DNA of 40,258 nucleotides from Actinomycetes bacterium (lineage in GTDB: Bacteria; Actinomycetota; Acidimicrobiia; Acidimicrobiales; Palsa-688). Where the stretch lies: positions 1 to 40,258 of the forward strand of contig JAKBBS010000007.1 in the NCBI GenBank assembly GCA_021808425.1, in the 5' to 3' direction. This document shows, one piece after another, positions 1 through 11,385 of the stretch. Each line of letters opens with the position of its first letter. Within the stretch, counting starts at the first letter, position 1. Under the pieces are notes generated by a model. That model did no database searches, was not told where the DNA came from, and worked only from the letters and a program-made list of their open reading frames with translations. The position numbers and the translations under genes are program-made.

Positions 1-166
1 CGAGCGCTCCGGCGACGTTGAGCCCAGCCGCGACTGCAGTGCTGGCTTTCGGCTCGACGGCTACCGCTGTCGTCAGCGAGCCTGCGATGACCCCGGCGAC
101 GGCCAGCCACGCGACCAAGGTCACCGCGCGGCGCCACCACCACGGCGACGCAACCACGACAGCCAT
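1..166 (-). CDS. Membrane protein, N-terminal part only (runs off the left edge)
   Basis: A minus-strand frame is open from the window edge. From the ATG at 166 it reads MAVVVASPWWWRRAVTL and continues as one clear transmembrane helix (about residues 14-36). The frame is also open upstream to a TTG at 265 that overlaps the permease stop as TTGA, so a longer, translationally coupled start is possible; that extra stretch is Pro/Gly/Ser-rich and low complexity. Only about 55 residues from the ATG are visible. A short Arg-containing N-terminus followed by a helix would fit a sensor kinase or another anchored protein placed after an ABC exporter, but no diagnostic domain is seen, so the function is left open. 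Confidence 0.5.
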   Translation of the reverse strand, partial: MAVVVASPWWWRRAVTLVAWLAVAGVIAGSLTTAVAVEPKASTAVAAGLNVAGAL

Positions 167-261
167 GGCGCCCCGGACCTCGGCGGTCCCGGGGGAGGGT
201 GCGGACCCAGCAGTAACGGGGAGCGCTGCGGTCCCCGACGAAGACGGTTTAGCCGTAGTGA

Positions 262-1101
262 TCAAGCGTCGCGGCGCACCAGGTTCCACTGCGCGAACCC
301 GAACACCACCGCCGTGAATACGACGAGCACCGCGAATCCTGCCCATGCACTAAGAGTATGGGCCCCGCCGTGCGTGGCGAACACCTGGCTCCCCGCCTGG
401 GTCGGCCACCATTCGGTGATGGCGTTGCTCCACGATGCCGGCAGAGCCTGGACCAGACCCGGAAGAACGAACAGAAGCGCAACCATCGCCGATATCCCGG
501 CAGCGGTATTTCGGACCAACGTACCTACACCTACCGAAAGCAGGCCGATAACGGCAAGGTACAGACCGGCCCCTATCACCGCCCGCAGGACACCCGGCTG
601 GCCTAGATTCGCGTTGGGAGCCGACGAGCCGATCGCGGCCTGACCGAGCAGGAAGGCTGCGAAAGCGGTGACCTCGCCGACGACGAGCGCCGTCGCACCG
701 AAGACTGCCGCCTTGCCAGCAAGGAAGCGGCGCCTTGTCGGTACGACAGCGAGCGAAGTGCGGATCAGACCCGTGCCATATTCGGAGGTGATCACGAGAA
801 TGCCGAGCACGGCTATCGCCAGCTGGGCTACCACCAACGCCCTGAAGCTCACCGAAGTGGGATCCCAGGTGAGCCTCAGCTGGCTACGGGTCGAATACCG
901 CGACGCCGCCAGGTTCGAGATCAGAGTACCCAGGCCCACACCGAGCAGGACGGTCACGGCCAGAGTGATCCAAGTCGATCGGACGCTCGTCAGCTTGACC
1001 CATTAGGCGCGTATGACGTCACTAAGGCTCGCCGGGCGATACGACCCGGACCCGTCTCGGCGTTCCACGATCGGCTTTGTCGAATTGACTACGGTGCTCA
1101 T
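262..1101 (-). pseudogene. ABC-2 type transporter permease, interrupted by an in-frame TAA
   Basis: Membrane subunit of an ABC-2 exporter, paired with the ATPase that ends 18 bases upstream. The natural start is the ATG at 1101 (reads MSTVVNSTKPIVERR), preceded by AGGAG. Codon 33 is TAA (1003-1005), inside the family-typical pre-helix segment: DVIRA, stop, then WVKLTSVRSTW. The rest of the protein is intact to the TGA at 262, with about six hydrophobic segments. Relatives usually have Glu at this place (AEW), so a single GAA-to-TAA change would explain it. The reading frame restarts at GTG 957, which would cost 48 residues and part of the first helix. It is therefore a recent pseudogene, a sequencing error, or a truncated but translated permease; I cannot tell which. 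Confidence 0.75.
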
Positions 1102-1119
1102 CGCTACTAGATCTCCTGT

Positions 1120-2043
1120 TCAGGCTTGCGAATGCTGGCGGACGGACGCGACGTAGTCGACGCTGTCGCGTGTGAGTTCCATGAACGCCTCCTCGAGGGA
1201 GGCGCGAAGCGGGGTCAGCTCGTCGAGGACGATCCTCGCGTCGAGGGCGACCTCGCCGATCCTGTCTATGCCGGGCCCGGCGCATATGAGACCGCCGCTG
1301 TCGCCGGGGCGGACGGTGAGACCCGCTTCGCCAAGCCGCGATGCGAGGGCTGCATCGTCACGGCTTCTGACCAGCGTCTGCTCGTTCGATCCCGCGTCGA
1401 TGAAGTCAGCCATCGACGTGTCCGCAATGAGGCGTCCCCTCCCGATGACTATGAGGTGGTCGGCTGTGAGAGCCATCTCGCTCATGAGGTGGCTCGACAC
1501 GAGCACTGTCCTGCCCTGCGACGCAAGGTCGCGCATCAGCTGACGGATCCAGAGAATCCCTTCCGGATCAAGGCCGTTGACCGGCTCGTCGAACATGACG
1601 ATCGCCGGGTCACCAAGCAGGGCGGCCGCAACACCCAGCCGCTGGCTCATCCCCAACGAGAATCCGCCGGCGCGCCGTCCTGCGACCCCTTGCAAGCCGA
1701 CCATCTGCAGCACCTCCGCGACCCTGCCGGTCGGCAGCCCGTTGCTCACGGCGAGGGCCTGCAAGTGCTTCGCCGCGCTCCTTCCCCCGTGAAGCGCTTT
1801 CGCGTCGAGGAGGGCCCCTACCTCTCTGAGCGGGACCGGAAGATCCTGGTATCGGCGGCCGTTGATACGGACATTCCCGCTGGATGGGACGTCAAGGCCG
1901 AGTATGGCCCTCATCGTGGTCGTCTTTCCAGCGCCGTTCGGCCCGAGGAATCCGGTCACACGGCCGGGAGCCACGGTAAAAGAAAGGTCGTCGACCGCTA
2001 CGGTCGACCCGTAGCGTTTCGTCAGATGTGAAACCTCGATCAT
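1120..2043 (-). CDS. ABC transporter ATP-binding protein
   Basis: Nucleotide-binding subunit of an ABC-2 exporter; the substrate is unknown. The frame extends to 2073, but the ATG at 2043 (MIEVSHLTKRYG) is the better start because GAGGTGA lies just upstream and this is where the domain begins. Walker A is GPNGAGKTT, the signature is FSLGMSQR in place of LSGGQ, Walker B is IVMFDEP, followed by the D-loop GLDPEG and the switch His in SSHLMSEM. The C-terminal extension of about 90 residues is typical of the DrrA/BcrA/CcmA-like group. It is co-oriented with the permease reading frame downstream. If that permease is really truncated, this ATPase may have lost its partner. Confidence 0.93.
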   Translation of the reverse strand: MIEVSHLTKRYGSTVAVDDLSFTVAPGRVTGFLGPNGAGKTTTMRAILGLDVPSSGNVRINGRRYQDLPVPLREVGALLDAKALHGGRSAAKHLQALAVSNGLPTGRVAEVLQMVGLQGVAGRRAGGFSLGMSQRLGVAAALLGDPAIVMFDEPVNGLDPEGILWIRQLMRDLASQGRTVLVSSHLMSEMALTADHLIVIGRGRLIADTSMADFIDAGSNEQTLVRSRDDAALASRLGEAGLTVRPGDSGGLICAGPGIDRIGEVALDARIVLDELTPLRASLEEAFMELTRDSVDYVASVRQHSQA

Positions 2044-2138
2044 CGTCACCTCGATATCTCGTCGATGATCCAATTGTCGGACGAAGCGGGCTAAACCGCA
2101 TCGGGCGTCAGATTGATTTGCGAGGTCATCCTCAAGTC

Positions 2139-2160
2139 GTAGGCGCCTCGGCTCGCCTAC
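2139..2160 (-). terminator. Hairpin after asd-lysC
   Basis: GTAGGCG (2139-2145) and CGCCTAC (2154-2160) form a perfect 7-bp stem with an 8-base loop, 11 bases past the asd stop on the minus strand. There is no U-tract, which is common for actinobacterial terminators. It separates asd-lysC from the ABC transporter genes. Confidence 0.5.
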
Positions 2161-2171
2161 ACCCGGCTTTC

Positions 2172-4416
<2,245 letters not shown>

Positions 4417-4445
4417 GCCTCAAGGCTACCAGCGCACGTCGCCGC

Positions 4446-4460
4446 GCCCTGAAACAGGGC
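4446..4460. promoter_or_regulatory. 15-bp palindrome in the lysC/mannosyltransferase divergent gap
   Basis: GCCCTG-AAA-CAGGGC is a perfect 6-bp inverted repeat with a 3-base centre. It lies in the 94-bp gap between the two divergent starts (4416 minus, 4511 plus), so it could be an operator. Only the symmetry is seen; no regulator is known. Confidence 0.3.
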
Positions 4461-4510
4461 TAACCTCGCATCTTGGCTATGGTGCCACCGCCAGCGAAAA
4501 GGAGCACCGG

Positions 4511-5284
4511 GTGCGGTCGATAGTCGTCCTTCCCACCTACAACGAAGTCGACAACGTCGACTCGATGCTGGCTGGGCTCAGCCTCATCGACAAGGCGAGG
4601 CGAGAGTCGGGCCCGACGGGGACGTGCGTGGACGTGGTGGTTGTGGACGACTCGAGCCCCGACGGAACCGCCGACCGGGTGAAGCTGCTCGGCGAGGAGT
4701 ACCGCCCGGGGATGGTCAACCTGGTGGTTCGGCCCCGCCCGACGGGCCTCGCCGCCGCCTACCGGGACGGCTTCGCATGGGCACTCGAGCACGACTACGA
4801 CTCCGTCGTGCAAATGGACTCCGACGGGTCCCATCCGACTGGCGTCGTGGCTTCGCTCCTCGGCGCCCTCGACACAGGTGCAGACCTGGCGCTCGGCGCA
4901 CGCTACATACCGGGGGGGAGCACGGATGCGAACTGGGCGTGGCACCGAAAGGCGCTCTCGGTCGCAGGGAACACGTACGCCCGGCTCCTCCTCGGTTTGC
5001 CCTATCGGGATCTGACCGGCGGCTTCAAGGCGTGGCGAAGCGACCTTCTGGCCGCTATCTCCCCGGTCGGCGGCGACCTATCGGGGTACGCCTTCCAGAT
5101 ACACACCACTTACGCCGCCCACCGCCTCGGTGCCCGTGTCGTGGAGGTCCCGTTCAGGTTCAAAGAACGGGTGCACGGCACCTCCAAGATGCACGGACAG
5201 ATCGTCTCTGAAGGAGTCAGCGCCGTAGTGGCGATGCGGTTCAAGCCTCCCAAATCTGCTGAATGGGATCCCAAGTCGAGATAG
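4511..5284 (+). CDS. Polyprenol monophosphomannose synthase-like glycosyltransferase (GT2)
   Basis: Family 2 glycosyltransferase of the dolichol-phosphate mannose synthase type, which transfers mannose (or another hexose) from the nucleotide sugar to polyprenyl phosphate at the inner face of the membrane. The frame is open from 4385, inside lysC, but GTG 4511 is the likely start: AAGGAG is placed 6 bases upstream and the domain begins at once with VVLPTYNEVDNV. DDSSPDGTAD and QMDSDGSHP (the DxD-type metal/sugar-nucleotide site) are clear, followed by GARYIPGG and DLTGGFKAWR. About 257 residues with no C-terminal membrane helices, as in the soluble catalytic form. The product could supply lipid-linked mannose to GT-C enzymes such as the one at 24018, which is an inference. 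Confidence 0.88.
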   Translation: MRSIVVLPTYNEVDNVDSMLAGLSLIDKARRESGPTGTCVDVVVVDDSSPDGTADRVKLLGEEYRPGMVNLVVRPRPTGLAAAYRDGFAWALEHDYDSVVQMDSDGSHPTGVVASLLGALDTGADLALGARYIPGGSTDANWAWHRKALSVAGNTYARLLLGLPYRDLTGGFKAWRSDLLAAISPVGGDLSGYAFQIHTTYAAHRLGARVVEVPFRFKERVHGTSKMHGQIVSEGVSAVVAMRFKPPKSAEWDPKSR

Positions 5285-5293
5285 CCTCACCGG

Positions 5294-6289
5294 ATGAGCG
5301 GGGCCGCCGTCGTTCCCAAAGCCGAGTTGCACGTCCACATCGAAGGAACCCTCGAAGCGGAGATGGTCTTTGACATGGCTTCGCGCAATCGGGTGCCCTT
5401 GCCCTTCGTCGACGTCGAGGACCTGAAAACCCGCTACGCGTTCTCTGACCTCAGATCCTTCCTGGAGTTGTACTACGCGTGCATGGCTGTCCTTCGAAGC
5501 GAAGAGGACTTCTCGGACCTGGCGAACGCCTATCTGGCGCGCGCTGCGAGTGAGGGGGTCCGACACGCTGAGATATTCTTCGACCCCCAGGCGCATATCG
5601 CCCGGGGAGTCCCACTCGCGGTCGTCGTGGACGGACTGAACGCAGCGCTGAGCACTGGGGCGAGCCGCTACGGCGTGTCGTGCGGTCTGATCGCCTGCTT
5701 TCTTCGAGACCTGGGACCCGAGGCAGCGATGGACACCTTCGACCAACTCCTCGAGCACCAAAGTCCGATCATCGGAATCGGCCTCGACTCGGCGGAGGTC
5801 GGGTACCCGCCAGCGATGTTCACTGACGTATACGCAAGGGCGCGGGCCGTTGGGCTTCACTGCGTGGCCCACGCCGGCGAGGAAGGGCCGCCGGAGTACG
5901 TCCGCCAAGCATTGGACGTGCTCCACGTCGAGCGGATCGACCACGGTGTGCGTTCGCTCGAGGATCCGGATTTGGTCGCGAGGCTCGTAGACGACCAAAT
6001 CCCACTCACCGTCTGTCCCCTCTCGAACGTCCGACTGAAAGTCGTGGATCGGATCGAGGAGCATCCGATCACGGGGATGCTCGACGCCGGTCTCGCCGTA
6101 ACGGTCAACTCCGACGACCCAGCCTACTTCGGCGGGTACGTCGCGGCGAACTTTTCGGCTGTCGCAATCGGGCTGGCCTTCGACGACGAGACTTTGCGAA
6201 GACTCGCACGCAACTCCTTCCATGCGGCGTTCATGGACGAATCCCTCCGGCGGCGATATCTCGACGAGTTGAACCGACCCGTCACCTGA
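5294..6289 (+). CDS. Adenine deaminase (adenosine/AMP deaminase superfamily)
   Basis: Zinc hydrolase that deaminates a purine base or nucleoside for salvage. HVH (His13 and His15) supplies two zinc ligands; HAGEEGPPEYV, the RIDHGVRSLED segment, LTVCPLSNV and NSDDPAYFGGY follow in family order. The HAGEEGPPEY variant and the run after it are typical of the adenine-deaminase (6-aminopurine) subgroup rather than true adenosine deaminase, so adenine to hypoxanthine is the preferred reaction. The 331 residues are family length. It starts 9 bases after the preceding gene and may be read with it. Confidence 0.88.
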   Translation: MSGAAVVPKAELHVHIEGTLEAEMVFDMASRNRVPLPFVDVEDLKTRYAFSDLRSFLELYYACMAVLRSEEDFSDLANAYLARAASEGVRHAEIFFDPQAHIARGVPLAVVVDGLNAALSTGASRYGVSCGLIACFLRDLGPEAAMDTFDQLLEHQSPIIGIGLDSAEVGYPPAMFTDVYARARAVGLHCVAHAGEEGPPEYVRQALDVLHVERIDHGVRSLEDPDLVARLVDDQIPLTVCPLSNVRLKVVDRIEEHPITGMLDAGLAVTVNSDDPAYFGGYVAANFSAVAIGLAFDDETLRRLARNSFHAAFMDESLRRRYLDELNRPVT

Positions 6290-6377
6290 AAGCTAAGGTT
6301 TCGGCGACCGCGAACGCCGAGAATTAGCGGGCGCCGGCCGTAGCAACATCTATTGAGGGTTCTCAGGGGGAAACACT

Positions 6378-8090
6378 TTGACGATCGATGCGCACCTCGA
6401 CGACTGGCACCGCTACGTCGGCTATCAGATCTACCCGCGAAGCTTTGCCGACTCCAACGCAGACGGGATCGGTGACCTGCCGGGCGTGCTCCGCCACGTC
6501 GATCACCTCGAACGACTCGGGGTGGATTTCGTTTGGATGTCCCCCGTGTACCGCTCGCCTATGGACGATAATGGCTACGACATCAGCGACTACTACGACA
6601 TCGACCCAAGTTTTGGCACTTTGAGTGACCTGGATGATCTCGCGGACGCGCTGCACTCGCGCGGCATACGGCTGATGATGGACCTCGTCGTCAATCACAG
6701 TTCCGACGAGCACCCGTGGTTCCTCGCCTCGCGGTCGTCGCGCGAGGATCCCAAACGCGACTGGTACTACTGGAGGGACCCCCGTCCCGGGTGCGTCGGC
6801 GGGCGCCCGGGATCGGAGCCCAACAACTGGGCTTCGCGTTTCTCGGGTTCGGCGTGGGAGTGGGACGAGACGACAGAGCAGTACTATCTCCACCTTTTTT
6901 CCAAGAAACAGCCGGATCTCAACTGGGAGAATCCCGACCTGCGCAGCGCGGTCTACTCGATGATGCGCTGGTGGCTCGACCGTGGCGTCGACGGGTTCCG
7001 CATGGACGTGATCAGCATGCTGAGCAAGCACCCCGACATGCCGGACGTGGCGCCTGCTCCCGGCTCGCTTTACGGCCCGGGGGACCCCTACTACCTGAGT
7101 CGTCCCCGCGCGCACGAATTCATCCAGGAGATGAACCGCGAGGTGTTCGCCAGCAGGCCGGGGCATGTGCTGAGCGTCGGGGAAACTCCGAGGGTGACAG
7201 TCGAGGACGCCGCTCTTTTCTGCGATCCCGACCGTCGGGAGCTGGACATGGTGTTCTCCTTCGAGCATGTGATGGTCGACTTCGCCGCTCACCGCTACGA
7301 CCGGATCCCGCTGGAGCTTCCCCGGCTCAAAGCCGTCATGGCTTCCTGGCAGGAGGGCTGCGGGGGAAAAGTGTGGAACTCGCTGTACCTCGGCAATCAC
7401 GACCAGCCGCGCTCGCTGTCACGTTTCGGCGACGACGGCGCGCACCGCGTCGCTTCAGCCAAGACCCTCGCCACAGTCTTGCACCTTCACCGCGGCACGC
7501 CGTACATCTATCAGGGCGAGGAGATAGGGATGGCGAACGCGCCTTTCTCTTCGATCGACGACTTCCGAGATGTCGAGGTCCTCAACTTCTACGCGATCGA
7601 AAAGGCGAAGGGCGACACCGACATGGCGGCGCTCGAAGCCGCGATGTTCGAACGTAGCCGCGACCAGGGCCGCACCCCTATGCAGTGGGACAGCTCGCCC
7701 GCGGGCGGCTTCAGCACTGTGGAGCCTTGGATCATGGTGAACCCCGACTTCACCGAGGTCAACGTGGCGGCGCAGTCGGACGATCCGGACTCTGTTATGT
7801 CGCACTACGTCCGCCTGATCGAGCTTCGCCACGCCGACCCGGTCGTCACCGACGGCGACTTCACCCTGCTTCTCGGCGAGCACCCGAGCCTGTGGTGTTT
7901 CACCCGCACAAGCAGCGACGGGCAGCTCCTCGTCGCAGCCAACTTCTCCGCTGCGGTTCAACACGCCGAGATCCCCGTCGACGACGGCTGGCACGATGCG
8001 ACGGTCGTGATCTCCAACATGGCAGACCCGCCGCGAGGTGGACCGCTTGTGACGCTTCGTGCGTGGGAGTCGGTGGTCTGGCGTCGCTGA
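6378..8090 (+). CDS. GH13 alpha-glucosidase
   Basis: Cytoplasmic alpha-amylase-family enzyme of the oligo-1,6-glucosidase/alpha-glucosidase/trehalose-6-phosphate hydrolase type, releasing glucose from short alpha-glucosides. The start is TTG with AGGGGG seven bases upstream. Conserved region I is LVVNHSS (residues 103-109), region II GFRMDVIS with nucleophile Asp210, region III SVGETP with acid/base Glu269, and region IV LGNHDQPR with Asp342. The QPDLNWENP segment and GRTPMQWD are classic for this subgroup. No signal peptide. 570 residues is normal. A second, distinct GH13 gene lies at 17275-19092, so the organism appears geared to alpha-glucoside use; the exact substrate is not readable from the sequence. 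Confidence 0.92.
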   Translation: MTIDAHLDDWHRYVGYQIYPRSFADSNADGIGDLPGVLRHVDHLERLGVDFVWMSPVYRSPMDDNGYDISDYYDIDPSFGTLSDLDDLADALHSRGIRLMMDLVVNHSSDEHPWFLASRSSREDPKRDWYYWRDPRPGCVGGRPGSEPNNWASRFSGSAWEWDETTEQYYLHLFSKKQPDLNWENPDLRSAVYSMMRWWLDRGVDGFRMDVISMLSKHPDMPDVAPAPGSLYGPGDPYYLSRPRAHEFIQEMNREVFASRPGHVLSVGETPRVTVEDAALFCDPDRRELDMVFSFEHVMVDFAAHRYDRIPLELPRLKAVMASWQEGCGGKVWNSLYLGNHDQPRSLSRFGDDGAHRVASAKTLATVLHLHRGTPYIYQGEEIGMANAPFSSIDDFRDVEVLNFYAIEKAKGDTDMAALEAAMFERSRDQGRTPMQWDSSPAGGFSTVEPWIMVNPDFTEVNVAAQSDDPDSVMSHYVRLIELRHADPVVTDGDFTLLLGEHPSLWCFTRTSSDGQLLVAANFSAAVQHAEIPVDDGWHDATVVISNMADPPRGGPLVTLRAWESVVWRR

Positions 8091-8120
8091 GCAAGCGGAG
8101 CGTGGCAGACTCTGGTGGCA

Positions 8121-8801
8121 ATGCACAGCGACCAGACGACGATCGTGGTGGTCGAGGACGACCCGAACATATCGGAGCTGATCTGCCTGTACCTGCGCAG
8201 GGACGGCCACCGCGTCGTAGCGGCACCCGACGGGGAGCGGGGCCTCGCGGCAGTCAAGCGCGAACGACCGGGGCTGGTCGTCTTGGACGTCGGCCTTCCA
8301 GGAGGGATGGACGGCTTCGAGGTGTGCCGGCGCATCCGTGCGGAGGGGGCAGTTGCGGTTCTCCTGCTCACCGCGCGCGACGAGGAGATCGACCGGGTCC
8401 TCGGATTCGAGCTCGGAGCGGACGACTATGTGACCAAGCCGTTCTCGCCTCGGGAGCTGGCTGCCAGAGTGAAGGCGATAATCAGGCGCGCCGGCGCGGC
8501 AGGCCCAGCTAGCACGGCTGTCCTCACCGTCGGCTCCATCACGGTGGACACCGCAAGGCGCGAGGCGCTGCTCGGCGGGAACGCCGTTCCCCTTGCGACC
8601 AGGGAGTTCGACCTGCTCACCTACCTCGCCACCAATCGGGGGCTTGCGCTCTCACGGCGACAGCTCCTCGACGGGGTCTGGGGCCCGGACTGGTACGGCG
8701 ACGACCGCACCGTCGATGTCCACATAGGACAGCTTCGAAAGAAGTTCGGTCCGGATCTGGCACTCAGCACCGTCTGGGGCGTCGGGTACCGGCTGGACTA
8801 G
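8121..8801 (+). CDS. Response regulator, OmpR/PhoB type
   Basis: Transcription factor with an N-terminal receiver and a C-terminal winged helix. Numbered from the alternative GTG at 8115: the acidic pair is in VVVEDDP, the phosphoacceptor is Asp58 in VVLDVGLPG, and Lys108 is in YVTKPFSP. The DNA-binding half has LATREFDLLTYLA, LLDGVWG and RTVDVHIGQLRKK. ATG 8121 or GTG 8115 are equally possible starts. The histidine kinase begins 15 bases after its stop, so the two form one operon and presumably a cognate pair. The signal and regulon are unknown. Confidence 0.95.
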   Translation: MHSDQTTIVVVEDDPNISELICLYLRRDGHRVVAAPDGERGLAAVKRERPGLVVLDVGLPGGMDGFEVCRRIRAEGAVAVLLLTARDEEIDRVLGFELGADDYVTKPFSPRELAARVKAIIRRAGAAGPASTAVLTVGSITVDTARREALLGGNAVPLATREFDLLTYLATNRGLALSRRQLLDGVWGPDWYGDDRTVDVHIGQLRKKFGPDLALSTVWGVGYRLD

Positions 8802-8816
8802 ATCGGGGCTGAGACG

Positions 8817-10340
8817 ATGCGACGGCGGTTGACCGCGGCGATGGTGCTCATGGTCGTGGCGACCCTGCTCATCTCGGGTTTGGTAACCCTGTATCTCGTA
8901 GCGCGTTCCAACACAATCCAGACCAGAAACGAACTGGTGCGAGAGGGCGTCGGTCTAGCTGCAGGGGTACAGCAAGAAGCGCTGAACGCCAACAGCACAG
9001 ACCCCGCAAGGGCACTGCGCTCCCTTCTCATCGCGCTTCGCTCACCGTTTCGCCTCGACGGGTCCGCAGTGGTCGCCGTGCTTGCCGACGGGCGGGTGTT
9101 CGACCCGGTCACGCCCCGAGCGAAGCCGGCTCTCCCCCCGGGGATAACCGTGTCGAGCTTGGACGCGCCGGCGCTCTACCAGCTTCGTACGGTCTCGGGT
9201 GAGACACGGGGAGTTGTGTTCGCGGCGGTCCCCTACAAGGCGTCGATCCTCATCCTCGGACAGGTTCGCCAAGTGGTCCAGGTGGTGGTCCTTACCCGCA
9301 CGCCGCCGAGCGCCTGGTCGACGGCGGGCGCTTGGTTCGTGGTCTCGTCGCTTGTGATCCTTGTCGTGGCGGGGATCGTCGCCTACAGGCTCGGCCGGCG
9401 CTTCGTAGCGCCGATCAGGGCGACCCAGCTCGTGACGAGTCGGATCGCGGCGGGCGACCTCGACGCGAGGGTTACGTTGCCTCCCCACAGCCAGCGAGAT
9501 CCGGAGCTCACCGAGCTCGCTACTTCGGTAAACGCAATGGCGGAGGGTCTCGGTCGTGTACGTGCAGACGAGCGTCGATTCCTACAGTCGGTGTCGCATG
9601 ACCTTCGAACCCCTCTCACGTCGATTCGGGGTTTCGCGGAAGCCATCCAGGACGGCGCCACTGCAGACGCTGTCGCCGCCGCAGGTGTGATAGCAGGCCA
9701 AGCACGCCGCTTGGAGCGACTCGTTGCCGACCTTCTCGCCCTCGCAACCCTGCAGGCCAGACGTTTCACTCTCGAAACCACGGTGGTCGACTTGGCGGCC
9801 GTCGTCTCGGCGTCTGCGGTCGCATTTACACCCGCCGCCGCCGAGCTCGGCTTGAAGCTGCTGGTCCACACCTATCCAACTCCGCTGACGGCTGTCGCAG
9901 ACGCCGATCGTCTTGCGCAGGTCACGTCGAACCTGATCGAGAACGCCCTGCGATACGCTGCTACGTCGGTCGAGGTTGCCACGTCGCCCCCTGGCCCGAG
10001 CGCCGGCGCGCAAAACGGGCGGCCGGCCGGTGGATGGGGCGGATGGGTCGAGTTCTCGGTTTCAGACGACGGGCCGGGGATCCCGCAGGAAGCGATCGAG
10101 CGGGTGTTCAAACGCCTCTTCGCTTCGCGTCCCGGCCCCGACCGTCCTATCGGATCAGGGTTGGGCCTCACAATCGTCGCGGAGCTCGTGTCAGCGATGG
10201 ATGGCCGGATTCGCGCCGAGTCGCCAACAGGCCCTAACGGGGGCACCCGTATGGTGGTGTCGCTACCCGGCGGGCCGCTGACCGATACCGACGGCAGTCT
10301 CGGGCCGGCCGGCGTCGCGCCTGTCGGTGAAGCCGGCTGA
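8817..10340 (+). CDS. Sensor histidine kinase
   Basis: Membrane kinase expected to phosphorylate the response regulator just upstream. Order: first transmembrane helix (residues about 7-28), an extracytoplasmic sensor region (about 30-165), second helix (about 171-190), HAMP linker, then a dimerisation/phosphoacceptor domain with His261 in SVSHDLRTPLTSIRGF. The ATP domain has the N-box NLIENALRYA, DDGPGIP and GSGLGLTIV. The loop between the N-box and G1 holds a Gly/Pro-rich insert (SPPGPSAGAQNGRPAGG). Its last 78 bases overlap, tail to tail, the end of the minus-strand recombinase. Confidence 0.95.
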   Translation: MRRRLTAAMVLMVVATLLISGLVTLYLVARSNTIQTRNELVREGVGLAAGVQQEALNANSTDPARALRSLLIALRSPFRLDGSAVVAVLADGRVFDPVTPRAKPALPPGITVSSLDAPALYQLRTVSGETRGVVFAAVPYKASILILGQVRQVVQVVVLTRTPPSAWSTAGAWFVVSSLVILVVAGIVAYRLGRRFVAPIRATQLVTSRIAAGDLDARVTLPPHSQRDPELTELATSVNAMAEGLGRVRADERRFLQSVSHDLRTPLTSIRGFAEAIQDGATADAVAAAGVIAGQARRLERLVADLLALATLQARRFTLETTVVDLAAVVSASAVAFTPAAAELGLKLLVHTYPTPLTAVADADRLAQVTSNLIENALRYAATSVEVATSPPGPSAGAQNGRPAGGWGGWVEFSVSDDGPGIPQEAIERVFKRLFASRPGPDRPIGSGLGLTIVAELVSAMDGRIRAESPTGPNGGTRMVVSLPGGPLTDTDGSLGPAGVAPVGEAG

Positions 10341-11369
10341 CCTTTTTCCCAGGTCCCGGGCCTTTCCCAAGTCCCGGAGCGCCGCCTGGCTCGGGTGCGC
10401 TGCTATCACGTGGCGTAGACCCTGCGCTGTTGCGGACAGGTAGCGACGGGTGGTTTCGAGGCTGGAGTGGCCGAGAAGCTCCTGCAGCTCGACGACATCC
10501 GCCCCCGCCTCGAGGGCTGCCGTCGCAAACGTGTGGCGAAGGGCGTGCACCATCGCACCGGCGGGAACTGAGGCCCTGATTCCCGCCCGCACGTACAGTT
10601 TGGAAATGAGGTAGTGGATCTGGTGAACGCTCATCCGCCGGGAGCGGGCATCGACGAACAGTGGGGCGGCGGGATGGCGCAAGGCCTGGTCGGGGAAGCG
10701 TTCCTTGCGCTCCTCCAGGTACGTTTCGAGTACAGCATCGAGCGCCGGATCGACCGGCACCGCCCGCATCTTCGATCCTTTACCGACCACCTCCAGTCGC
10801 CGGGCACCGCGCTCGCCGGCGAGCGAGCCGAGCGACAGGCCGGCGGCTTCCGCCTCGCGCACTCCAGTCACGCAGAAGGTGGCCACCAGCGCGAGATCCC
10901 TCGCCGGCCACGGCGAACGGCCCGTCGGGTCCGGCTCCGACGCTGCGCGCAGCAGTCGGGTCACCGCGTCAGGCGCCCGGATGGAGCGAGGCAAGGTCAC
11001 CGGCGCCTTCGGCTTGGCGACGCCATCCATGGGGTTGCTTTCGACGACCGCCTCGCTTACCAGGAAGCGCAGCAGCCCGGTCCAGGCGGCATGAGCACGG
11101 CGCACCGAGGAAGCGGAGTGATCCGACGCCCACGAGGAGAACGCCGCCCGGAGCGAACCCCGGTCGAGGTCCGATACGACTACGTCCTCGAAAGTCCCTT
11201 TACCTTCGAGGGCCGCGAGACGCCCGCCTACCCCTTCGACGTCTCGGCGGTAGGCCGCGACGGTGGCCGGCGACGGTTTCGCCGCACCCATGTAGACCAG
11301 CCAGGAGGCCAGGGCCTCCGACAGCGCAGTGTGGGCGCCGACACGTCGGCGCGGGGTAGGTGTCAACAC
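10263..11369 (-). CDS. Tyrosine recombinase (XerC/XerD-like integrase)
   Basis: Site-specific DNA recombinase. The N-terminal SAM-like core-binding domain begins near LSEALASWLVYMG and includes SPATVAAYRRDVEG. The catalytic domain keeps every key residue: Arg in TGVREAEAAGL, Lys in GKGSKMRAVPV, HALRHTFATAAL (His-x-x-Arg), the second His in LGHSSLETT, and the Tyr nucleophile in RRYLSATAQ. The open frame reaches 11795, but everything past about 11369 is antisense to ppc, so GTG 11369 (or TTG 11366) is taken as start; ATG 11291 would cut into the N-terminal domain. It stands alone, with no phage genes or visible att site. Either a chromosome-resolving Xer paralogue or a domesticated integrase. 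Confidence 0.87.
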   Translation of the reverse strand: MLTPTPRRRVGAHTALSEALASWLVYMGAAKPSPATVAAYRRDVEGVGGRLAALEGKGTFEDVVVSDLDRGSLRAAFSSWASDHSASSVRRAHAAWTGLLRFLVSEAVVESNPMDGVAKPKAPVTLPRSIRAPDAVTRLLRAASEPDPTGRSPWPARDLALVATFCVTGVREAEAAGLSLGSLAGERGARRLEVVGKGSKMRAVPVDPALDAVLETYLEERKERFPDQALRHPAAPLFVDARSRRMSVHQIHYLISKLYVRAGIRASVPAGAMVHALRHTFATAALEAGADVVELQELLGHSSLETTRRYLSATAQGLRHVIAAHPSQAALRDLGKARDLGKRSAGFTDRRDAGRPETAVGIGQRPAG

Positions 11370-11385
11370 GCACAAAGATAGACCT

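Noticed and set aside
1126..2031. 301-codon plus-strand frame over the ABC ATPase
   Set aside because: Mirror frame of a gene with Walker motifs; composition is typical of a shadow frame in high-GC DNA.
10263..11369. Evidence of an integrated phage or genomic island from the recombinase
   Set aside because: No att repeats, phage genes, or composition change around it; ppc and the two-component genes beside it look like core genes.
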